Of a stretch of 36,862 nt of DNA, positions 24,374 through 32,325 are shown piece by piece (the first letter of the stretch is position 1; each line of letters starts with the position of its first letter). Below the pieces are notes generated by a model, which searched no databases, was not told the origin of the DNA, and worked only from the letters and a program-made list of their open reading frames with translations. Origin of the DNA: CAYRYU01 sp964428355. GTDB taxonomy: Bacteria; Muiribacteriota; Ozemobacteria; Ozemobacterales; Ozemobacteraceae. The stretch lies in NCBI GenBank assembly GCA_964428355.1, contig CAYRYU010000071.1, positions 1 to 36,862 on the forward strand, in the 5' to 3' direction. A program made the translations under genes and the position numbers.

Positions 24374-25135
24374 GTGCCCCCACAACGGGGTTCCATGCCC
24401 CGGCTTCTCAACGGTTCGATGATCTTCTTTCTTCTGCTTCTTCCTGCCGCCTGGTGGATGAAGGGCGCTCTGCCCTCTCACAAACAGATCCTTCCACCGC
24501 TTTTACAGGAACCGATCCAGGGGACGACCGACCGGAAGGAGTTTTCCTTCGCCTACGCAGGGGAACGCTACCGGGTGAAGCCCGTGGCCTCCTATGAACT
24601 CTGGGGCCTGGTCGTCGGCCACAACAGCGTCGGAGCCATCTGGGACATCTATCACACCTCCGATTCGGTTGACACGAAGGATCTGGGTGTCATCTGGGGA
24701 AGCAACCTCCGGGATGACCAGTTCCACCAGGTGACTATGTGGAGCGGTTCCTGGACGATCAACTGGTCCTATCCCGCGGGGGTCAACTTCAACCATTCGG
24801 CAATCGCCAACAACCACCTGATCACGGACAACCCCGCCACGCGCAGGAAGATCGCGGCAGTCCGGATTGGTGACCAGATCCATTTCAAGGGAGTCCTGGT
24901 GAATTATCAGGCCGGCTCCACTCCCGACTTCTGGCGAAACTCGAGTCTGACCCGTTCAGATAGCGGGGGAACCGCGTGTGAGGTTGTGTTCGTCGACGAA
25001 ATCGAGGTTTTGAAAAGGGGAACGCCCGTCTGGTATGCGCTTTTCACCCTCTGCGCATGGGGCCTTCCATTGGGGTTCGCGTGCAAGGTGGCTCAGATCG
25101 TTTTCTGGCCAACCCCTGCGGAAATCGATCAGTGA
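24374..25135 (+). CDS. Membrane protein of a conserved uncharacterised family
   Basis: The protein has 253 residues from the GTG at 24374; ATGs at 24395 and 24419 are alternatives, and the last one puts the first helix at residue 1. One membrane helix is near the N-terminus (about residues 15-32) and one near the C-terminus (about 217-240), so the middle 180 residues are probably periplasmic. That middle contains a pattern I recall from a widespread unnamed family: YELWGLVVGHNSVG, DIYHTSDSVDTKDLGVIWG, IANNHLITDNPATRRKI and VRIGDQIHFKGVLVNY. No function is known to me. It is coupled to the secreted protein encoded just upstream. Confidence 0.8.
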   Translation: MPPQRGSMPRLLNGSMIFFLLLLPAAWWMKGALPSHKQILPPLLQEPIQGTTDRKEFSFAYAGERYRVKPVASYELWGLVVGHNSVGAIWDIYHTSDSVDTKDLGVIWGSNLRDDQFHQVTMWSGSWTINWSYPAGVNFNHSAIANNHLITDNPATRRKIAAVRIGDQIHFKGVLVNYQAGSTPDFWRNSSLTRSDSGGTACEVVFVDEIEVLKRGTPVWYALFTLCAWGLPLGFACKVAQIVFWPTPAEIDQ

Positions 25136-25217
25136 ACTTTTCGTAACCCCTTTACGAAAGCGGAGTTTCGGAAAAGACCCGAAGGTGACAGCTAATCAGG
25201 GACCATCCCGACCGTTT

Positions 25218-25670
25218 TCAGCCAGGTTTCGAACAACTGTCCCCTATCCGTGATCGGAAACCGGGTTCGACCTGCCACCGCTCGATTATCGAATCGACGA
25301 ACTTCTGCTCCACTTTTGCCGCCTCATCGTCGTCTTCGATTGCCTCCAGGAACTGCGAAGCTATGGATGCCAGGACCTCTTGCGGGATGACTTCGTTGAA
25401 AATTCCAATCGTTTCATCCACCCGTTCCCGGTCGCGGCTTATCCTTCTCGCGTTTCGCCGAACCTTTTTCGGGCTCATCCCTGACCCGAGTCGCTCCATG
25501 ACGGGGGCGATCTTCTCCGCTGTTGCTTCAGCCTCCTCGTCCGAAATCTCCCCATCGGTCTGTGCTCGGAAGACTGTTTCACCTTGTACAACTTCTTTGA
25601 TCTCATCGGAAGAAAGCCGGAAAGCGAAATCTCCCAGGAAGGCCAGCCATTGGGAAGAAGGATCAATCAT
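25218..25670 (-). CDS. Small acidic helical protein, possibly TerB-like
   Basis: The protein has 150 residues, no signal peptide, and is mostly helical and acidic. The segment AQTDGEISDEEAEATAEKIAPVMERLG resembles the repeated calcium-like acidic helix starts of TerB-type (tellurite-resistance) domains; this is a weak resemblance. The start ATG overlaps the stop of the frameshifted small gene upstream, which suggests the two were once translationally coupled. It converges on the membrane-protein gene ending at 25135. Confidence 0.6.
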   Translation of the reverse strand: MIDPSSQWLAFLGDFAFRLSSDEIKEVVQGETVFRAQTDGEISDEEAEATAEKIAPVMERLGSGMSPKKVRRNARRISRDRERVDETIGIFNEVIPQEVLASIASQFLEAIEDDDEAAKVEQKFVDSIIERWQVEPGFRSRIGDSCSKPG

Positions 25671-25881
25671 CGTTACCAGGGTCGGAGATCCATGCCTGGC
25701 TAAGTCGCTCGAGAGCTTCGAGGAACAGTCCGGTTCCCCCCCAGGTCGAGTCCGTGACGTTCACGGGCGGGGATGGTCTCTTCGAAAAGGCCGCCGGGAG
25801 GGTCCAGCCGCCACACCGCCTCGGGAAGGGTATTCAGTGCTTCTTTCCCAGGAAATCCCGCATTTCAAGATTTTCCATCAT
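25663..25881 (-). pseudogene. Small gene with two compensating frameshifts
   Basis: Coding-like sequence on the minus strand is split over two frames. It opens with an ATG at 25881 (MMENLEMRDFLGKK) and reaches a stop at 25834. The middle, from about 25845, continues in another frame (KEALNTLPEAVWRLDPPG and on), then after a run of seven G at about 25741 returns to the first frame (GLFLEALERLSQAWISDPG) and stops at 25663. The total length is 73 codons. The compensating shifts (one base lost, one gained) could be sequencing errors or decay. The product is not recognised. It lies 27 nt after the ATPase gene. Confidence 0.45.
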
Positions 25882-25908
25882 TTTCTGAGCGTTTTCGCAA
25901 CACCCTTT

Positions 25909-27138
25909 TCAGAAGACTCCCCCTCTCGAAGAAGGGGATTTCCGCGCCCTGGGGGAGTTCGCCGGCGGTGGAGCGGGGTTCCCGGCCAGTTGGGCGAGGC
26001 GGCCCAAGGCTGTGGGAAGGGAAAGGACCTCCGCTCCCTGGCCAAGCCGCAGGTCTTCCTGGCCTGGATAGACGATCCAGCGCTGCTCGACCTTCAGATC
26101 GTCGCAGCCCTGGAAGAAACCCCGGGCGGGTTTGGGCCTGGTGGTGTTGGCCTTGCATTCGACGGCGACGACCGGCTTGCCCTGGCACAGCAGGAGGATG
26201 TCGATCTCCGCACCGGCGGCGGTTCGCCAGAAACTGGTCTCCCAGCCGTCCGGAAGCCGGGCCTCCACCTGCTGGAGGACGAACCCCTCCCACGAAGCAC
26301 CGAGAATGGGATGTCCCACCAGATCCAGCCTGGATTCGATCTGCAGAAGGGCGTGCAGGAGCCCGGAATCCGCGAGGAAGACCTTCGGCGCTTTGATCAA
26401 CCGTTTGCCGAGATTGGTGAAGTATGGGGAAATCCTTCTCACCAGCAAAGTCTGTTGCATGATCTCGAGGTATCGGCCGGCGGTCGACGCCCCGATGCCC
26501 AGGCTGCGAGCCATCTGGGAAGCATTCCACAGCTGACCGTGCAGGTGCGCGAGCATGAGCAGGAACCTGCGCATCCGATCCGGTGGAAGATCAAAGCCGA
26601 GGAGGCGGAGATCCCGCTCGACCACGTCGGAAAGGTAGGCGTTTCGCCATTCCATGCTTTCAGCCTCCCCGGAGGCGGTGAACGCAAGGGGAAGACCACC
26701 CCGGAGCCAGAGGTCCCCGAGACTGGGGACACCGATTTCGAACAGTTCCAGGGGATGGAGGACGAGGGTCCGGTTCCGGCCCGCCAGGCTTTCGGCAGCC
26801 TGACGACGGAGGTCGGGGGAGGCCGAACCGAGGAGGAGAAAGCGGCCAGGACGACGGTCCTCGTCAATGATGACCCTGAGAACGGGGAACAGATCCCCCA
26901 TGCGTTGGGCTTCATCGATGACCACCAGACGATCAGCTGAACCCGAAAGGGCCGCGAGGGGATCTTCGAGGGCAAGTCGGTGGCGTGGGTTTTCCAGGTC
27001 GAAGACCACCCCGCCGAGGTCCTGGGCGATCTTCCTCGCCAGGGTGGTTTTCCCCGTCTGGCGAGCCCCGACCATGGTAACCGCCGGAAACCGGGACAGG
27101 GACAGTCGCAGGTCTTTTTCCAGGTGACGCTTGAACAC
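25909..27138 (-). CDS. AAA ATPase of the DUF4143 family
   Basis: The protein has 409 residues. The N-terminal AAA domain has Walker A GARQTGKTT at residues 24-32, Walker B RLVVIDEAQ near residues 70-78 and a sensor-like LLLGSASPDL. A winged-helix region follows (WNASQMARSLGIGASTAGRYL). The C-terminal DUF4143 domain has PKVFLADSGLLHALL, GASWEGFVLQQV, AGAEIDILL and VVAVECKA, a nuclease-like fold in which E-D-E-K positions resemble PD-(D/E)XK enzymes. The family is common in accessory regions, often tied to toxin-antitoxin or defence contexts, but its role is unproven. The last 25 residues are Pro/Arg/Ser-rich and may be an added tail. Confidence 0.92.
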   Translation of the reverse strand: MFKRHLEKDLRLSLSRFPAVTMVGARQTGKTTLARKIAQDLGGVVFDLENPRHRLALEDPLAALSGSADRLVVIDEAQRMGDLFPVLRVIIDEDRRPGRFLLLGSASPDLRRQAAESLAGRNRTLVLHPLELFEIGVPSLGDLWLRGGLPLAFTASGEAESMEWRNAYLSDVVERDLRLLGFDLPPDRMRRFLLMLAHLHGQLWNASQMARSLGIGASTAGRYLEIMQQTLLVRRISPYFTNLGKRLIKAPKVFLADSGLLHALLQIESRLDLVGHPILGASWEGFVLQQVEARLPDGWETSFWRTAAGAEIDILLLCQGKPVVAVECKANTTRPKPARGFFQGCDDLKVEQRWIVYPGQEDLRLGQGAEVLSLPTALGRLAQLAGNPAPPPANSPRARKSPSSRGGVF

Positions 27139-27260
27139 AGGCTTTCTCCGATCGTGGATTCACGGGCCCCGACCCATAGGATGTGGGAAGTGGGCCGCGA
27201 GCGCCACGATGGCGCGTTCTCAGCGGACCCAAGGGTTCCCCGTTTTGGGAATCGGGAATA

Positions 27261-28013
27261 TCATTGTATTTTAATCATTGAGTGGTGAAATTGCAAGGAT
27301 AAAGGGCCGGCCGATCGAGGAGGACGGTCCCGAAACCAGGACGGGGAAGCCGGGAAGGTTGAAGATTGAAGATTTCTTCCGCGGATGAAAAGGACAGGGC
27401 CGCCGGTGGCTGTCATCTTCTCTTTTCCCAATGCCGAATGCAACCAGGATGCGCCAAAATCGAAGAGGGTGGTCTCCTGGGTTAAGAGTCCGAATTGTTG
27501 GAGCTTCTGTATCGGGAGAGAAAGCTGGTTTCTGTTCAAGGCAGTCTTGTGTCGGAAAATCCCGGCCCGGCCTGTCTCCCAGGTTTGGACTCCACCCTCC
27601 CTGGGAACAGGCTCGATGCCCGTCGCGGTTTGCCGCCAGCCCGCTCTCGCCAGCCATGCTTCCCAGAACCGCTTTTGCCCGATGCGTTGAAGGTCCTGGA
27701 AAAGACCCGCGAGTTCGGCTTGCTCCGTTATGGCGGAGAATTCCCCAAAGCGAGGGTGGGAAAGGGCTCCTCGAAGAAATGGGGATACCACAGCAAGGAA
27801 ACCTTGAACGAGTTCAAACCGAGTTTCAGAACGTTCCAGTCTGGATCGACCTTCAACCCGTGAAAGGAGGTTTTGAGAAACTCCCGGAGGGATGGCTCAA
27901 GAAGATCCCATCCGTCCGTATGGACGTATCTCGCCTCTGGAAGGGTTTTTCCAAAGGGAATGGCGGAAATCCGTCTCTCCGAGAATCGGGTCTTTTTTCC
28001 CCCATGCCCCCAT
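27261..28013 (-). pseudogene. Decayed phosphorothioation-associated methyltransferase-like gene, halves swapped
   Basis: Minus-strand pieces match, by my recall, the DNA-phosphorothioation-associated putative methyltransferase family (TIGR04096). From about 27982 down to 27745 one frame gives ISAIPFGKTLPEARYVHTDG and then NVLKLGLNSFKVSLLWYPHF, resembling the family's C-terminal half (GKxLPxALYVH ... IKxH ... SYLxYPDF). A frameshift near 27750 then leads to FSAITEQAELAGLFQDLQRIG (family LTxQEExxGLxxDxxxIG) and on into IFRHKTALNRNQLSLPI with TLFDFG (family N-terminal RHRTAIxRxxLSxP ... FDYGCGxG). After FDFG the rest of the methyltransferase is missing and the frame runs on without sense. About 35-40 codons expected around the frameshift also look deleted. 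An ATG at 28013 is in a third frame. The gene is therefore broken at three points. Confidence 0.5.
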
Positions 28014-28085
28014 TAGGAGATAGTCCATGCCTTCCAAATCGCGAATTGCTGGATTTTCCGGGACCGCGCACACGCTCCTGGGCGC

Positions 28086-28124
28086 AAAAACCAGAAAGAC
28101 CCGCTTGTTTAGCGGGTCTTCTGG
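28086..28124 (-). terminator. Intrinsic terminator after tRNA-Ala
   Basis: On the minus strand CCAGA AGACCCGCT pairs with AGCGGGTCT T TCTGG (14 pairs, one bulged base) around an AAACA loop and is followed by TTTTT (28090-28086). It lies 33 nt after the tRNA 3' end. This is a textbook rho-independent terminator. Confidence 0.8.
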
Positions 28125-28156
28125 ACTTTCCGGGGTTGCCCCGGACCTTGTCTCGG

Positions 28157-28229
<73 letters not shown>

Positions 28230-28240
28230 TGGTTCTTGTC

Positions 28241-28269
28241 ATTATACAACAAACCATCATCGGTTTCAA
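28241..28269 (-). promoter_or_regulatory. Promoter of tRNA-Ala
   Basis: The minus strand has TTGAAA (28269-28264), a 17-bp spacer and a perfect TATAAT (28246-28241). Transcription would start about five bases before the mature tRNA. Confidence 0.75.
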
Positions 28270-28355
28270 GTTCATCGCGGATCGGAGTCTGTGGCGGCTT
28301 CAGATTTCAGGATCGGTGATGCAAATGGGTCTTGGTTACTGGGGTTGACGGTTTG

Positions 28356-28364
28356 TGCTAGACT
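28356..28364 (+). promoter_or_regulatory. Extended -10 element before the VWA gene
   Basis: TGCTAGACT has the TG and a TAGACT -10, 24 bp before the ATG at 28388, which has a strong AAGGAGGG Shine-Dalgarno. The -35 region is poor. Confidence 0.4.
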
Positions 28365-28387
28365 GTTGGTCTGCCTAAGGAGGGACC

Positions 28388-30037
28388 ATGAAAGCACGTT
28401 TCAAAGCAACTCCCATACAATTGTTGGCCAACGTTCTCTTCCTGGGGATCATAGGGTGGGCCGTTACCGGCCAGGTTTTCGCCGCGGACACGGGATTCTC
28501 TTCCGTCATCGAGAGTGTCTCGGCCGTCGACTTCCCAAAGATTCGCCTTATGGTGAGGGTCTTTACGCCCGATGGGACCGAGCTGAAGTTCGACGCTTTC
28601 CAATTGAGCGAAAGGAAGACCCCGGTTGCGACCTTTTCTGTGGAACTGGTCAGGAAGGAACCCTTCGTCTCCCTCCTCCTCGACCGCTCATCGAGTATGG
28701 AGCCTGTCGTGGAGACCGTGAAGGAGTCTGCCGCCGCCTTCGTCAGGGGAATGCAGGGACCGGGGCGGATTTCCCTTGTCACCTTTGCAAGCGATATCGA
28801 TCTGGTCACCGAATTCACCCGGGACCAGGAGATTCTCCTCACCGGCATCCGGAAAATGCGGCCATGGGGCGGGACGGCGCTTTTTGACGCCCTGTATCAA
28901 AGCTGTGAACAGCTCCGGTCGGCCGCCCAGATCGATGACAGGAAGACCATCGTCCTTCTGACGGACGGCCGCGATGAAAGCCCGCAGGGAACTCCAGGGT
29001 TTTCCACCCACAAAGCGGACGAGGTCATTGCCCATGTTTGCAAGAACAACGTCCGTGTCATCTGCGTTGCGCTTGGAACCAACATCGACGAGTCCTTCCT
29101 CAAGAAAATCGCCGTGGATACGAAGGGTGCCCTTCTTCGGGCGCCGTCCGCGGACAAACTCGCGGGAATCTTCCAGGCGATAGGTGCCCGGATGATGCTC
29201 GAAAGAAGATACCGGATTGCATACTCCACCCCTTCACCCGAACGCGATGGGACGCGTCGCGAACTGACCCTTGAAAGCCGGCTAAAGGGGTTGAAAGACC
29301 AGGGAACCGGGTTCTACCTCGCTCCCTCCGACCCACCTCCGCCCGAAAGGCGCGCGGTAAAAGAAGGCGGGGGAGAGGATTCCACTGATGGCAAAGCGCT
29401 CGATGGGCACGTCCGCACGGAGAATGCGGAATCACCAGATTTCAAGATGGGGCTTAGGACCGTCAAACATGAAGTGAAACTTGGCCGCATCGAGTCCCCC
29501 AACCTCGGGACTACCGGTGACATCGGGCACCTCGAACACCAGCAACTCGCGACCTGGACTGATATTGCCACCTTGTCGATTCCGGCCGGGGAGAAGTTCA
29601 TACCTGTCCAGGACCGGCCAGGCGCGACTCCGGAGGAAAAGGCCCGGACCGCGGAGCTCAATGCACGGTTGAAGGCCGAGCACGAGGCTCGGGAGAAATG
29701 GCGAAAGGATTTCACCGAATCCCAAAACAAGGAGATCGGGCGACTGAACCGAAACCTTCGACAGATGCACGAAGACAACCAGAAAGCCCACGACCAGCAT
29801 ATCGACGAGGTTAACCGGGAAGTCGACGCGGTCAACGAATCGAACCGGCAGTTGGAGGAAGATAACCAGCGAAGGGTTGATGAACAGACCGCGGAAGTCA
29901 ACAAAGTGTTGGAAAATACCGAGAAGGACATGAGCTCCGAGTTTCAGGTTCCTGATCCCGGGATTCCGCCGTCCGATCCCTCCCCGGAAGAATCCCCCGA
30001 GCCTGAAACCCCTGATACCGGAAGCGACGATGAATGA
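28388..30037 (+). CDS. Secreted VWA-domain protein with coiled-coil tail
   Basis: The protein has 549 residues. A signal peptide or single anchor lies at residues 12-33 (ends VFAAD). Residues 92-270 or so are a von Willebrand factor A domain with a complete metal site: DRSSS (Asp99, Ser101, Ser103), Thr163 in GGTALFDAL and Asp193 in LLTDGRDES. It should bind a divalent metal and a protein ligand outside the cytoplasm. Residues 330-410 form a charged linker. Residues 415-515 or so form a long, very polar coiled coil rich in Glu, Asn, Arg and Gln, and the end is a Pro/Glu/Ser tail. The combination suggests an envelope scaffold. The M50 protease gene follows after 40 nt. Confidence 0.85.
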   Translation: MKARFKATPIQLLANVLFLGIIGWAVTGQVFAADTGFSSVIESVSAVDFPKIRLMVRVFTPDGTELKFDAFQLSERKTPVATFSVELVRKEPFVSLLLDRSSSMEPVVETVKESAAAFVRGMQGPGRISLVTFASDIDLVTEFTRDQEILLTGIRKMRPWGGTALFDALYQSCEQLRSAAQIDDRKTIVLLTDGRDESPQGTPGFSTHKADEVIAHVCKNNVRVICVALGTNIDESFLKKIAVDTKGALLRAPSADKLAGIFQAIGARMMLERRYRIAYSTPSPERDGTRRELTLESRLKGLKDQGTGFYLAPSDPPPPERRAVKEGGGEDSTDGKALDGHVRTENAESPDFKMGLRTVKHEVKLGRIESPNLGTTGDIGHLEHQQLATWTDIATLSIPAGEKFIPVQDRPGATPEEKARTAELNARLKAEHEAREKWRKDFTESQNKEIGRLNRNLRQMHEDNQKAHDQHIDEVNREVDAVNESNRQLEEDNQRRVDEQTAEVNKVLENTEKDMSSEFQVPDPGIPPSDPSPEESPEPETPDTGSDDE

Positions 30038-30077
30038 TTTTCCCCGGGATTTGTGGTAGGGTAGGCCCTTAGACGGT

Positions 30078-30779
30078 ATGGCTGCAGATATCATCAATTC
30101 GCTATCTCTGGATCTTCCCGCGTTCGTCATCGGGATAACCATCCACGAGTTCGGTCACGCTTTCGCCGCGGACCGATTGGGAGATCCAACTCCACGGGAG
30201 CAGGGACGGGTGACGCTCAACCCGATCGAGCACCTGGATCCCATCGGAACTGTGCTTCCGATCTACCTTTCCCTGCTCAATTCCCCTGTAGCTTTCGGGT
30301 GGGGAAAACCCGTCGTCTTCGAACCAAGGAATTTCAAAAACCCCGACAGGGGATACGGAATCGTTGCCCTGGCAGGACCTTTGGGAAACCTCCTGGTCTT
30401 CATGTTCGTTGGACTTTTCCTTCTTTGGTCATGGAATGTTGCCGCATTGAAATACGCAATGACCACCCCTTCCGGAAATTTCCTCTTCCGGCTTCTTTTC
30501 AGGGTTTTCGCCATGAACCTTGGACTTTTCCTCTTCAACCTTCTTCCGTTGCCGCCTCTGGACGGCTCCAAAGTCCTGATGTGGCTTGGGGGTGAGAAAG
30601 TCCGGGAGTTTTACGAGATGATCCAGCCTTTCACTCTCCTGATTTTTATCATAATCCTGGGGAGCAACATTCATATCCGCCTTCTTGGCCCGGTTTTCCT
30701 CTGGACCACCCAAATCATGACCGGCCGGATGTGGATTTATGTGCTTAAACCCGACCAGTTCATCGCCGACTTTCTCTGA
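30078..30779 (+). CDS. Site-2 protease family membrane metalloprotease (M50)
   Basis: The protein has 233 residues with about five to six membrane helices. The active-site HEFGH (His23, Glu24, His27) is in the first helix. The third zinc ligand is Asp162 in NLLPLPPLDGSKV. Both motifs match the short YwhC/Rip3-like branch of M50 without a PDZ domain. These enzymes cut substrates within the membrane, often anti-sigma factors or signal-peptide remnants. The substrate here is unknown. The position 40 nt after the VWA gene suggests co-transcription but not a shared role. Confidence 0.93.
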   Translation: MAADIINSLSLDLPAFVIGITIHEFGHAFAADRLGDPTPREQGRVTLNPIEHLDPIGTVLPIYLSLLNSPVAFGWGKPVVFEPRNFKNPDRGYGIVALAGPLGNLLVFMFVGLFLLWSWNVAALKYAMTTPSGNFLFRLLFRVFAMNLGLFLFNLLPLPPLDGSKVLMWLGGEKVREFYEMIQPFTLLIFIIILGSNIHIRLLGPVFLWTTQIMTGRMWIYVLKPDQFIADFL

Positions 30780-30860
30780 CCCCAACCTTGGGAGGGGCCA
30801 AACCGTGCCCCCTTCCAGGGGTATGCCGATGTCTCCAATTGCTGAGTGAATCGAAGAATC

Positions 30861-32108
30861 ATGTTCAACTACCTTACCATCTCCATGACGTTTTCCAAAC
30901 CAGTCCGGAAGATGCTTGCCGCCCAGGGCTTTCTCGGAGTAGGGATGGGAATCTTCCAGGTTCTTTTGAACCTCTATTTCAAAGAAATCGGGTTCGGGGA
31001 AGACCTGATCGGGCGTCTTCTGGCCTTTCAATCCCTTTGCGCCGCCGTCGCCTCCGTGCCCATGGGATGGCTCGCGGATGCCACCTCCCGGCGCACGACA
31101 TACCTCGTTGGAATCGGTTTTGTAATCTCCGGACTCGGGCTCGTGACCGTCGCCGAGACTGTGATCCCGATATTCCTGGCCTGCCTGATTTCCGGGGTGG
31201 GGAGTGGTGCAATAATGGTTTCCGTGCAACCTTTTCTTCAGGAAAACAGCCGGAAACGCCAGCGTCCCTACCTTTTCAGTCTCAATTTCTCCGTCACCCT
31301 TGTCATGAACATCTTTGCGGGACTCCTCGCCGGTTGGCTTCCTGGGGCCGTTTCCCGAATGTACCCGGGGCACCTTCAGCCTGTTCTCCAGGGGTTGAAG
31401 GGGGCGATGTCGGTTGGAATCGGTTTCCTCATCCTGGCGGCCCTTCCAGCCAGGCGGTTGCCGTCATCCGAAAAGCGAACCCAGGAGCGACCGGCCCCGT
31501 CGGCGGGCCCCGGATCAGTGGCAGTGGAAAAGGCCCCTGTTCCGTTGAGGGTGATCGCGAAATTCGTCATTCCAACGGCATTCATCGGTGCAGGGGCGGG
31601 TATGATCGTGCCCTACTTCAATCTTTATTTTCGAGACTGGGTAGGTGCGTCAATCGCCCAGATCGGGTATGTCTTCGCCCTGGGTCAGCTGGCGACAGCA
31701 ATTGGGGGAATTTCTTCGCCCTGGCTTTCCCGACGCGTCGGACTGGCGAATGGGGTCGTGCTGACCGAGGGCCTTTCTCTCCCTTTCATGCTTCTGATGG
31801 CCTGGACCCACGATCTGTACCTGTGCACGACCTGCTTCCTTTTCCGGGGGGCGCTGATGAACATGGGAACCCCAATGCGACAGGAACTTCTGATGGAAAC
31901 GATCCACCCCGCCTACCGTGCCCGTGCATCGGCTGCCGAGAGCGTTGGATGGAACCTTACCTGGGCAGCATCTATGTTCTTTTCCGGAAGCCTCATCCGG
32001 ACGATGGGTTACGGTTCCTGCCTGTACATTACCTTCGCCTGTTACCTGGTGGCCTCGGGTTTGTACTGGTATTTTTTCAGCTACCAGCTTCCCCGTGGGA
32101 AACTTTGA
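30861..32108 (+). CDS. Major facilitator superfamily transporter
   Basis: The protein has 415 residues from the ATG at 30861; a GTG five codons upstream (30846) is an alternative. It has about 12 membrane helices in two halves joined by a polar loop at about residues 190-220. The loop between helices 2 and 3 has GWLADATSRRTT, a version of the MFS motif A (G-x-x-x-D-x-x-x-R-R), and the second half repeats the pattern weakly as SPWLSRRVG. The family exports or imports small solutes by proton coupling; the substrate is not evident. The gene follows M50 by 81 bp. Confidence 0.9.
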   Translation: MFNYLTISMTFSKPVRKMLAAQGFLGVGMGIFQVLLNLYFKEIGFGEDLIGRLLAFQSLCAAVASVPMGWLADATSRRTTYLVGIGFVISGLGLVTVAETVIPIFLACLISGVGSGAIMVSVQPFLQENSRKRQRPYLFSLNFSVTLVMNIFAGLLAGWLPGAVSRMYPGHLQPVLQGLKGAMSVGIGFLILAALPARRLPSSEKRTQERPAPSAGPGSVAVEKAPVPLRVIAKFVIPTAFIGAGAGMIVPYFNLYFRDWVGASIAQIGYVFALGQLATAIGGISSPWLSRRVGLANGVVLTEGLSLPFMLLMAWTHDLYLCTTCFLFRGALMNMGTPMRQELLMETIHPAYRARASAAESVGWNLTWAASMFFSGSLIRTMGYGSCLYITFACYLVASGLYWYFFSYQLPRGKL

Positions 32109-32199
32109 CGGGCGACGAGTCCTTCCCTTTTGCCCATGGTGGACAAAGGATCTCCCTTTTCCCCAGGATCGCCGCAGCACTATGAGCCGCTCTTGGAAA

Positions 32200-32236
32200 G
32201 CGGGATGGCTTCCCGTCACTGTGGCCGCCATCCCGC
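32200..32236. repeat. Ten-bp inverted repeat after the MFS gene
   Basis: GCGGGATGGC (32200-32209) and GCCATCCCGC (32227-32236) are perfect inverted repeats around 17 bases. It lies in the 217-bp gap after the MFS stop. It could be a transcript-end hairpin, but no T-run follows. Confidence 0.6.
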
Positions 32237-32265
32237 AATGGCAGGGCAAGCACTTTTCGTGGTAG

Positions 32266-32294
32266 TTGTCTGGCTGATCCGGCAATGGTAGAAT
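32266..32294 (+). promoter_or_regulatory. Promoter of the secreted metalloprotease gene
   Basis: TTGTCT (32266-32271), 17 bp, TAGAAT (32289-32294), with TG at the extended position. The start would be near 32301, leaving a 25-nt leader with GAGGA before the ATG at 32326. Confidence 0.6.
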
Positions 32295-32325
32295 CATCGA
32301 AACTGATCTCTCGAGGATTGTACCT

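Noticed and set aside
25363..26940. 525-codon plus-strand open frame
   Set aside because: It lies opposite the DUF4143 ATPase, whose motifs are clear, and shows no recognisable protein pattern.
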